Shown in pieces: positions 1-9,023 of a DNA stretch of 64,000 bases. A program made the position numbers and the translations under genes. Position 1 is the stretch's first letter, and each line of letters begins with the position of its first letter. Source of the stretch: Podaxis mareebaensis (Eukaryota > Basidiomycota > Agaricomycetes > Agaricales > Agaricaceae); assembly GCA_018524725.1 (NCBI GenBank), contig JAEUWP010000024.1:144357-208356 (forward strand). Reading direction: 5' to 3'. The notes under the pieces were generated by a model, which saw only the letters and a list, made by a program, of their open reading frames with translations, did not search any database and had not been told where the DNA came from.

Positions 1-1
1 G

Positions 2-592
2 GGAAAGGACAAGGAGAGAGGGAGGAAGAGGGAGCGTGCGTTGATCCCAATGCCGCTTGTGAACTACAAAGCTTTCGAAAAAGAGAAGGAGAGGGAGAAG
101 GAGAAGGAGAAGGATAAAGATAAGGAGAAGCCACGTACGAGAAAGGGAAGTCGAGGGATCTTGGACGAGTTGGCGGCTGTAGCGGTGTTGAATGCTATGG
201 GTGGCCGCAAGGCAAGTAATACCGCTGCTTCCGGTGGGTCGAGGAGTCGCTCGCCCAAACACAAGAACAAGGAGAAGGAAAAAGAGGCTAAGGACAAGGA
301 CAAGGAGAAAGAAAAAGAGAGGGAAGGACAGAAGGAGGAGAAGGAGAAGAAACGCAAGTGGGTATGGGATCTCAACTCGACAAAGGACAAGTCGGATCGT
401 GCGGGCGAGTCTTCTACTTCTGGTTCTACTGTCTCGAGCTCGGCTGCTGGGATTGGGGAGGTAGGGGTTGTCAACCAGGAAGTATTGGATATTGGTGTTG
501 GGTATGATAGTTGGAGCGCAGAGTGGGAGGGGAGTGGGAGGGAGAGAAAGAAGAGGCACCGTCATAGTCTTGCTGGGTTGGAGTTTCGGTGA
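2..592 (+). CDS. C-terminal part of a Lys/Glu-rich low-complexity protein
   Basis: The frame is open from the window edge to the stop at 590-592, so the true start lies outside the window. The visible part of about 196 residues has two highly charged Lys/Glu/Asp stretches (nucleotides about 75-130 and 260-355). Between them is a short non-repetitive segment (RGILDELAAVAVLNAMGG), and a Ser/Thr-rich tail follows. The charged blocks look like single long helices or nuclear basic segments. No catalytic motif is visible and I do not recognise the family. A minus-strand frame over the same bases is only the Ser/Phe-rich shadow of the purine-rich repeats. Confidence 0.6.
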   Translation, partial: GKDKERGRKRERALIPMPLVNYKAFEKEKEREKEKEKDKDKEKPRTRKGSRGILDELAAVAVLNAMGGRKASNTAASGGSRSRSPKHKNKEKEKEAKDKDKEKEKEREGQKEEKEKKRKWVWDLNSTKDKSDRAGESSTSGSTVSSSAAGIGEVGVVNQEVLDIGVGYDSWSAEWEGSGRERKKRHRHSLAGLEFR

Positions 593-1082
593 TACCTGAT
601 TTCACATTCCTTTAGTTCGATTTGTTTCTTGTAATCCGACAGCAGATAGCCGGAGGATCTTATCCCTCTACCAGGTCGCACGCACATATACCACATTATA
701 AAACTCGAACTCGTTACCGATTCGGGTTTATTGCTGTACATAGCAACTATTTCGTTCTTGTTCAAGTTGTCCGATGAGGGACTGCGTCACGTCTAACTTG
801 AACTGTTTAGAGATCGGTTACTGATTAGTAGCTTATCAACCCGGATGCATCGTGATTGATCGCCCTAGATGCATTTATCTCACACAATGTCACTGTCTGA
901 CAGCGAGCATGTTGAAGAAGCAGGCCAATCGGTCCTAATTTTACCGCGACCACGGGACTGGTCGACGAGCGCCTCTGCGCCAGCGTCTGAGCCGTATGAC
1001 AGTCAGGCGGTGCCCCCAAGGCTTGTCTTCCCTCACCTACTACCGTAGCTTCAGTCGGATCCTTTCTTGACTTTTAAGCGCG
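593..1082. other. Intergenic, nothing recognised
   Basis: No convincing coding segment, repeat or RNA gene is seen. The end of this stretch is the presumed promoter and 5' leader of kinase A. It resembles the sequence before kinase B only in its last few dozen bases (pyrimidine-rich, then a CTTTTAAGCGCG / CTTCTAAGCACG match at the ATG). Confidence 0.5.
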
Positions 1083-3758
1083 ATGGGAATCTGGCCCTTC
1101 AAGAAGAAGAAATCTGAGTATGTAGTTTCCTGTATCGACCCAGCGAACTGCTTCTCATGACTTTCTCTTGACCACACTCTGGATCCGCGCCAGGATTTAT
1201 CCAAATTTCGTACCAGGGTGTACGTATTTTCTATCAAGAATAATCTGTACAGTTGTGTTCAACAGATGAGATAGACCCATACCCGTTACCGCCGCCGTCA
1301 ATGGTACCGCCCGGGTACATGCCATACGGACAGTCTCAGCCATACCCAGCGCCAGCGGCCGGGTACATACCAGTTATGTTGGTACTTGGCTCGGCCCGAG
1401 TCTCTTACATCAACTACAACCAACTGATACTTCCAGGTCGTACATGCATGGACAACCGGGTCCAATAGGATATGCCCCGGCGCCGCCGATAACTGCTTCC
1501 CAACCTACTATAATTGTGCGAACCGAGTCGCGTACTCCGTCGCCACCTACGCCGACAGTAATCATACAACCAGAGTCACGAAGTACAACACCAGTTCCAA
1601 TCATAATATCCGATCCACAGCCGCCACGAAGTGTAACCCCAGTTATACCCAAAGCACCTGATCCACAACTGTCACGCCCACAACTACCAAAATCCACCAA
1701 ACCTAAGGATAAGTCACATGAATTGGATCCAAGTACGCCGCCATCAGTGCTATTTTCGATTCCTAGCTCGAGTGCCTCTGACGAGGCAAAAGATAATAAA
1801 TGTAGAGGTACGGTAGCCACCATGACCACCCGGAAGGCTGTCAAAAAGAATGAGTTACCCACAGATAAATATGAAGAAAAATCAGGAGCCAGAAAACCTT
1901 CGTCGAAGGAGAAATTGCCGTCGTCTTCAGCTGAAAAGGGGTCAAAGAACCGCTCTAATGGTGAACTTTCTACTTACCATTGAATTCATCAGCGATTAAT
2001 GAAGCACATAGAAGGAACCAAATCACAATCGAAAATGTCATCCGACGGCACACAAAGCAATACTAGGTCTGGCCTGAAGACTCGTCCCATTACAAATGCG
2101 CCTGCGCCTCCGGTAAGCCGAGTTGCCTGACGCACAGCTCCCCCAAATCTCATCTTCCTTGAGCCTTTTGCTGAACTCCCAGTCTCCAACACGACCTCCG
2201 ATGCAACAAAGGAAACTTGGCAACTCATGAGCTCGATATTGGGTAATAAATCACTATACAAGATATTGCTTAACTCTAGAGGCGAGAAGGCCCAAGACAT
2301 ACTCAGTCTCATGCAAAAGGCAAGTTCTCAGGGATTCAGCGGTCTGGGATTGTTTTTGACTCAATCATAGGTGTTGGATCACCCAAGCACACCAGATGAT
2401 CTAAGGCGCCCAGTATTGATTGCGATGATGCGGCTTTGCACAGCCTCAGGCGCATATCCTCGGTGTTTGGCCCTCCAACAAGTTCGCTACGACACGAAAG
2501 CAGTGGCGGCAGGTCGATTCGGAGAGATATGGAAAGGCTACCTGGGGGACAAGCGTGTGTCCTTGAAGGTCGCCAAGTTGTATCAGGGTTCACAAATTAA
2601 GCACCTTCTCAAGGTATGCCTTAATTAGTTTCTTTTTTTGGATTAAGACGCATTTTGGTCGCAGAGCACCGCAAGGGAAGCCATCATGTGGAGTCATCTT
2701 AGGCATCCTAACCTTCTGCCCTTCTATGGAATATATCACTTGGGCGACCGCTATGACCGCGTCTGTCTGGTCTCGCCATGGATGGATAACGGCAACATAT
2801 CTGACTATTTGAAAGCAAACCCTGAAGTACCCCGATTGCCCCTAGTAAGTAGTGATAGTGCTAATCGGGCTGTCGAGTTGGTTATCTAACCTTCCATCCA
2901 GGTTTACGAAATCCTTGCTGGCCTGGGGCACTTACACAAAAACTCAGTTGTACATGGAGACCTAAAAGGAGTACGCCCCAGTTTGATCTGCTCAGCCTCG
3001 ATAGGTTAATCTCAAGAATCCTAGGCCAATATTTTGATATCGTCAAGCGGTCTGGCATGCCTCGCCGATTTTGGCTTATCTTCAGTTGTAGATGCCGAAA
3101 TATTGCGGTGGACATCACTCGAAACGATGACACGTTCTGGTGGTACGATACGATGGGAGGCTCCAGAGCTTATGGAAGATCTCGAAGATGGCGGTAGTTC
3201 GCGGCCCACGTTCTCTAGTGATGTCTACTCCGTCGCCTCCGTAATGTACGAGGTAAATGCATTTTCCTCTCACACCTCTACCAGGCAACACTAACTCTTG
3301 GAAGGTGTTAACTGGCCAAGTTCCGTATCATGAGTTTCCCCGCGACGCAACCGTAATTTCCAAGGTTATGAGGGGAATCAAACCTAGTCGACCTCCCCCA
3401 GAACCGCAATTAGAGCTGTCAGACGATATTTGGGCAGTTATGGAAGAATGTTGGGATCATGATCCCGCTAAACGACCAACGGTTGATCAGGCCGCTGATA
3501 GGTTGCATAAAATCCCTTCGCCACAGTTGACGATGAAGCGAATGGCTCGAGATCAGAAGAGACGGCGAGGAGATGAGTTTCAAGCACTTACACCACGGGC
3601 CTTTAGGACCGCCATCCAAGGTTCCAACCTTGGCTTTTCCGGAGCTGATGTCGACTTGCTCAAGGAATACGTAAGCCACCTTCCGCTTTCATGCAACTCA
3701 TCCGCCAAATCGTCGTTGTGTTTAGGCTCAGAAGGATGTGAAAAGCCGGGGCCAGTGA
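1083..3758 (+). CDS. TKL-type protein kinase A with Pro/Ser-rich N-terminus
   Basis: Multi-exon gene. It starts with MGIWPFKKKK, a basic tag shared in form with kinase B (MRLHTFKKKR). About 250 residues of Pro/Ser/Thr-rich sequence (nt 1270-1970) follow, then a short helical module ending LMQK (nt about 2190-2319), then the kinase domain. Seen in the kinase: GRFGEIWKG glycine loop, SLKV lysine, HGDLKG catalytic loop (about 2955-2970), ANILI, LADFG (about 3062-3078), GGTIRWEAPEL activation segment, and a C-lobe ending at LLKEY (3668). A last short exon ends at the stop 3756-3758. All catalytic residues are present, so it should be active. The TKL expansion in agaricomycetes is known; the substrate is unknown. 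Exact splice sites in the N-terminal part are uncertain. The same architecture recurs in B and C. Confidence 0.8.
2320..2370 (+). other. GC-AG intron in kinase A
   Basis: The coding frame needs a 51-nt intron that begins GCAAGT after the LMQK codons and ends CATAG before the codons for LDHPS. No GT donor in this interval keeps the frame. The same GCAAGT donor sits at the same codon boundary in kinases B (5149-5199) and C (7387-7436). Confidence 0.65.
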
Positions 3759-3959
3759 AACCAAAAAGGCCCACCGATTCGGGTAGGTCATCAAACGGTG
3801 TATATAATTGTATGTATTTTTTATTCTTGACAGTTGCCGAGTTCTACCGGGGTGTCAGCAGTAAAATTACAAATGTCATGAATCAGGGATTAACGGTTGC
3901 AGGCTGTACAATAATTGGAGAATTGAAGGCCGACAAGGTAACCAAACAAACACAGATAA

Positions 3960-4335
3960 CAATTATATCTCCCTCAGTCATCGTCTTCCCATCGTAGTCA
4001 CGATCGCAGTTCCAGGCTCCTTGATTGTTGATCCTGACCCGGTGGGAACCCCCGCTGAATGAGGACTCTCGAAGTGCGCATACCACCGGTACCAGATGCA
4101 CTTCCCCAGCCCGAAACGCGGGCAAGGGCAGCCTGCTGCTGAAATGGAACAATGGGAGACCAGCCCGTTGACCCCTGAATACCACTCCCACTTGCAGTCA
4201 CGTTCAGACCTGTCTCAGTGAAAGTGTCGACGCAGCCCTCAAGGTGGGACCACCAAACAGCGCAATGAAATTTGAGGTCGCAAGATGAGATGTAGACGAA
4301 TTAGCAAGCCCAGTATTAGAGACGAATCAAGGTTC
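3960..4335 (-). pseudogene. Relic of the 3' end of the NF-X1-like gene
   Basis: On the minus strand this encodes a degraded copy of the C-terminal tail of the NF-X1-like gene at 9024-12712. The recognisable blocks are TGWS, a Gln/Ala run, RVSGWGSASGTG and an SRVL/SRPQ stretch, in the same order as at 9060-9330. DNA similarity includes the bases around the stop codon (TCTCCCTCA..TCGTCTTCCCA). The piece has no zinc fingers and no start. It lies directly downstream of kinase A, as the real NF-X1 gene lies downstream of kinase C, so it marks the tandem duplication unit: one kinase plus the tail of its convergent neighbour. Confidence 0.75.
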
Positions 4336-4759
4336 ACCATGGCCAGACTGTCCTCTAAAAAGTGTTTCGTATGGCAACGAGAGAAGCTGGGCCTCGCGTG
4401 AGTGCAAAAGTATATCATACACGATGGGCACTATTACCGCGAAGAAGCAATAATCAGAACCTGTATCAAGTGCCCTCTGAGCGAGAGTGTCACGAGCTCA
4501 AAGGATTACCAGCTTACACGATGTCCCCAGCGCTACCAACTAGGCAGCAATTTTATTTGGCAACGAATCGTGTCGTTCAGCGAGAGATCTAGAACTGTGT
4601 TACATCAACCACGGGATCAGAGTCGATGGGCACTTCGACATAGGACCTAGGCCGCATGTAGTCTGAGTTGGGAAATGAACGTCCTCATTCGCTTTGCTTC
4701 CTCTTCCTACCACAGCCCCAGCCCAATCCTTCCGTTAGTTTCTTCCACTTCTAAGCACG
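4336..4759. other. Intergenic between NF-X1 relic and kinase B
   Basis: Short open frames exist (for example 4402-4650) but they show no family motif and no codon pattern like the neighbours. The last part is the leader of kinase B. Nothing else is recognised. Confidence 0.45.
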
Positions 4760-7180
4760 ATGAGGCTCCATACCTTCAAGAAGAAAAGGTCGAGTGTGTG
4801 GTTTCTGAAACGCATCTAGCGATCGACTCATGATTTTGTCTGGTATTACCCTCTGGATGCGCACTAGAAACAGATATCACAGAGGGTGGTAATGAGTGCT
4901 CTCCCTTCCCTAATCTGTGCACATCCGTTCAACAAACGATATAGATTTATTTTTACCAAGTCTTTACCACCACCTGCAATGACTGACCCACATCCTTAGG
5001 TGCACCGCACCCGGAACCAGAAGCACGCTACACGGAAGAGGAGGTTTGGAAGCTTGTGAGCGCACTAATCTGTAGTAAGTCGTCTTACAAGGCCGTCCTC
5101 GAAACCAGAGGCGCAACGGCTCAAGATGTGCTCGATCTCATGCAGAAGGCAAGTTCTCTGGTATTTGGTGTTATGCTCTTGGTCCTGATCCGAGTGCAGA
5201 TGTTGAATCATCCATCTATCCCGGATGATCTGAAACGCCCAATACTGGTTGCGACGATGCGGCTTTGCACAGCCTCAGGCACGTATCCCCGGTGCCTGAT
5301 CCTCCAACAAGTTCACTACGAGGCGCATCCAGTGGCAGGGGGAGGATTTGCAGAAATATGGAAAGGTTATATCGGGAACAGGTGTGTCTCCTTGAAGGTT
5401 CCTAAGTTATATCAAAGCTCGCAAATCGAGCACATGCTTAAGGTGCGCTTCAGTAGATTTCGGTCTTGAGCTTGAGCAATGACATAACCCCCCTTGCAGA
5501 AGTCCGTGGGAGAAGCCATCATGTGGAGCCATCTCAAGCATCCCAATCTTCTTCCCTTCTACGGAATATACCGCTTGGGCGGTCGCTATGACCGCGTCTG
5601 CCTAGTCTCACCATGGATGGATAATGGTGATGTATCCGACTATTTGAAAGCAAGCCCCGAGGCGCCTCGATTGCCTCTGGTGAGTAGTAGTGGTAATACG
5701 TGGATTGCTGGTTCGGTGACGTAATCCGCTATCCATAAGGTTTACGAAGTCCTAGCAGGCTTGGGTTATTTACACAAAGAATCAGTTGTGCACGGAGACC
5801 TAAAGGGAGTACGTCCGGATTAATTCAATCCGTCTTGATGAACTAAGTTTGGGAATGCTAGGCCAATATATTAGTCTCGCCAACTGGCTCGGCACGCCTT
5901 GCTGATTTCGGCTTGTCTTCCGTCGTAGATGATAATATACTGCGCTGGACATCACTTGGAACCATGACTCGCTTTGGGGGTACCATACGGTGGGAAGCCC
6001 CAGAGCTCATGGAAGATCCCGAAGACGAGGCTGCTGGTAGCCCCAGACCCACTTTTCAAAGTGATGTTTACTCTGTTGCCTCAGTAATGTATGAGGTATA
6101 TGCATCTTACCAGCTCCCGGATGTTCACCAGCTAATATTAGCTCACGACAGATCCTAACTGGCCGGGTTCCGTATTATCAGTGTCAACGTGACTCGGCTG
6201 TCATTGCGCAGGTGGTGAAGGGAAATAAACCCAGGAAACTGTGGAGATCGGACGACGGCTAGTCGTGTAAGCGTCTATCCGTCATCCTCCTCCCACTAAT
6301 CGGACCACCAACACCTCCGTCCAATACACCCCTGCCCTCCACCTATGAAAACGGCCTCATGACTCGACAAATAACACGACGCGAACGCCTATTGGGCGTT
6401 CATCAAAAATCGCAACCCATATAAGGCAAGAAGTAGGCCACTGCCTCAACACCCCACTCAGTCATCGCCTCCTCACTCCCCTCGCGCCATTTAATTTCGG
6501 ATCCTTGCTTTCTGTTCAATTCAATCCCATGTATAATATTACAAATTGTAAATCTTTTCTAAGTTTTGGATTCGCTCTTTACTCTCCACTCAGCCATTTC
6601 GTTGTTGCCTTCATTTCTGTAATCCTTTTGACTCGATTTCTCTTCTACGGACCTCATATTGTACTACGGATCTCATCCGAATACTAACTACAGCTGTAGG
6701 TACCTTGCGTATAAATACGGCGCTGTAAAATACCTACAAAATCATCGAAATATTAGCTCTTTCTCTCTCTCTCTTCTCCCCAGCCATCTTTTGCTCTCGT
6801 CGCTTTCCATCCACCCCATCGCAACTTACGGGTTGAAGCCCTAGTGTCAGACGGACGCTGACACGCTCGCTACTTAACGAAGTTATCACTCTTCAAAACC
6901 TCCCCCGGAACCGCAGCTAGAGTTGTCGGACGAAATTTGGGCGGTTATGGAAGAATGCTGGAATCCCAATCCCGATGAACGACCAACGGTTGAACAGGCC
7001 GCTGACAAATTGAGTAAAATCTCGCCCCCCAAGCTGACGGTGAAGCGAATGGCTCGAGACCAGGAGAAGAAACGGCAAAGAGACGAGTTTCAGACACCTT
7101 CACCACAGACATTCCGTGCCACTGTCCAAGGCACCGCTACCAGCTTTTCCACGATTGAAATCGACCTACTTAAGAACTAT
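4760..7180 (+). pseudogene. TKL-type kinase B, kinase domain split by a solo LTR
   Basis: Paralogue of kinase A without most of the Pro-rich region. Order: MRLHTFKKKR start, helical module ending LMQK, GGGFAEIWKG loop, SLKV lysine, HGDLKG catalytic loop (about 5792-5810), LADFG (about 5898-5912), WEAPEL, YSVASVMYE. The C-lobe frame runs to 6239, is broken by 656 bp of inserted sequence (6240-6895), and resumes exactly with the expected PPEPQLELSDEIWAVMEECW. The frame then continues to LLKNY at 7180. Before the insertion all catalytic residues were intact. As it stands the protein would end inside the LTR unless the insert is spliced out. From 7180 a phase-0 intron (7181-7236) leads in frame into kinase C, so B and C may be one gene. 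Confidence 0.75.
6240..6895. mobile_element. Solo LTR of a retrotransposon inside kinase B
   Basis: The insert begins TGTGGAGATC and ends CTCTTCA, the TG...CA ends of an LTR. It is flanked by a 4-bp direct repeat AAAC (6236-6239 and 6896-6899). Removing the insert and one AAAC restores an uninterrupted kinase frame matching paralogues A and C. Inside are a TATA-like CATATAAGGC near 6418 and a C-rich segment after it, as in LTR promoters. No internal coding region is present, so this is a solo LTR left by recombination. Superfamily is not assignable from the LTR alone. Confidence 0.8.
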
Positions 7181-7236
7181 GTAAGCCGATTCCTAGATTC
7201 CTAGTTTCATACAGCTGAATGAATACTTTTGCATAG

Positions 7237-8832
7237 TTGCTCATCTCCTATGCAGAAGATATGTCTCGCACAGAGGCCGAGGCTTGGCGACTTATAAGCA
7301 CGATACTGCAAGATGCATCACTGTACAAAGCCCTCCTTGGATCCAGGGGCGGGAGGGCCCAAGAGGTACTCGATCTCATGCAGAAGGCAAGTTCTCTGGT
7401 ATTCGACACCATGGAATCAGTCCTAATTCAGTGTAGATGTTGGATCACCCGTCTATCCCAGACAGTCTGAAGCGCCCAGTACTGGTTGCGACGATGCGGC
7501 TTTGCACAGCCTCAGGCACATATCCTCGGTGCCTGATCCTTCAACAGGTTCACTACGAGGCGCATCCAGTGGCAGCGGGAAGATTTGGAGAGATCTGGAA
7601 AGGCGACTTTGGGGGTAGGCCTGTCGCCTTGAAGACCGTTAGGTTATATCAGAGATCCCAAATTGATCACATACTCAAGGTATGCTTCAATGGGTTCTGA
7701 TTATGAACGATGACGTATTCCTCCGCAGCGCATGGTGATGCAAGCTATCTTGTGGGGTCAGCTCGAGCATCCCAATCTTCTTCCCTTCTACGGAGTATAT
7801 CGCTTGAGTGACCGTCACGATCGCGTCGGCCTGGTCTCACCATGGATGGAGAACGGTAACATATCGAATTACTTGGAAGCAAATCCCCAGGCACCTCGAT
7901 TACCTCTAGTGAGTAATAATGGCATGCATGTATTTGTCAATCTGGTTACCTAATGCAGCCACCAGGTTCATGACGTCCTGACAGGCTTGGAATATCTGCA
8001 TAAACAATCAGTTGTCCACGGAAATCTGAAAGGAGTATGTTTAGATTTGATTTCGCCCGTTTCCTAGGACTAATCCCGAGAACCCCAGGCTAATATCCTG
8101 ATATCGTCAAGCGGTCTAGCATGCTTGGCTGATTTCGACATGTCCTCCGTCGTAGACGACGAAATACTGCGCTGGACGACACTAGGCACCATGACCCATG
8201 CTGGTGGTACGATACGATGGGAGGCTCCAGAGCTCATGGAGGATCTCGAGGACGGCGGTAGCTCGCGGCCTACTTTCTCGAGTGATGTCTACTCCGTCGC
8301 CTGCGCGATGTACGAGGTACGTGTATCTTCCTCGCATATCCCAGCCACCCAATACTAACCTCCAGGAGATATTAACTGGCAAAGTTCCGTATTATGAGTT
8401 TCACCGTGACGTAGTCGTGGTTTACAAGGTCATGAACGGAATCAAACCTAGTCGGCCTCCCTCAGAACTGCAATTAGAGTTGTCAGACAATATTTGGGCG
8501 GTCATGGAAGAATGCTGGAATTACGATCCCACTAAGCGACCAACGGTTGCTCAGGTCGCGAAGAGATTGGGTAAAATCCCTTCGCCGCAATCGACGACGG
8601 ACCGAATGGCCCGGGACCAGGGGAAGCGTCGAGGAGACGAGTTTCAGGCACTTACACCGCGGGCCTTCAGGAGCGTTGTTCAAGGTTCCAACGCCAGCTT
8701 CTCCACGGCTGATGTCAACCTCCTTAAGGAATATGTGAGCCGGCTTCCTGCTTCATACATATTCAGCTAAATTGCCATCGCCATTAGGCTCGAGGGGGTG
8801 CGGAAAGCTGGGCTGGCGAGCAAAAGGAATAA
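7237..8832 (+). CDS. TKL-type pseudokinase C, in frame with kinase B
   Basis: Follows kinase B after a 56-nt GTAAGC...CATAG intron in phase 0. It reads LLISYAEDMSRTEAEAW and then the helical module ending LMQK, a GC-AG intron, GRFGEIWKG loop, ALKT lysine, and a full C-lobe ending LLKEY. A last exon ends in TAA at 8830-8832. Two key residues are changed. The catalytic loop reads HGNLKG (Asp to Asn, about 8018-8035) and the metal-binding motif reads ADFDM instead of ADFGL (about 8128-8142). The ATP-binding Lys is kept. I infer a pseudokinase that may still bind nucleotide. If it is a separate gene, the start is the ATG at 7261; if fused, B-C would be a kinase-pseudokinase protein. The frame is otherwise undamaged, which argues against simple decay. 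Confidence 0.75.
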
Positions 8833-9023
8833 CTTGAAGGTTACGTCCCAAAAGAGCGTAATCATGTGTATTCTATTCGTCTTAAGAGCTGCCGAGTTCT
8901 ACTTGAGTATCAATAGTAATCAAACCGTCATGAACGAAAGCAATTGGGGGGAGGGTTCGTATAAGAATTCCATCGTGAATTGAAAGCCCGACGCGAGAGC
9001 AAAAGAAAGCGTAGGTATCTCCC

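Noticed and set aside
64..474. Minus-strand Ser/Phe-rich frame of 136 codons
   Set aside because: Reverse-complement shadow of the Lys/Glu purine repeats in the plus-strand gene.
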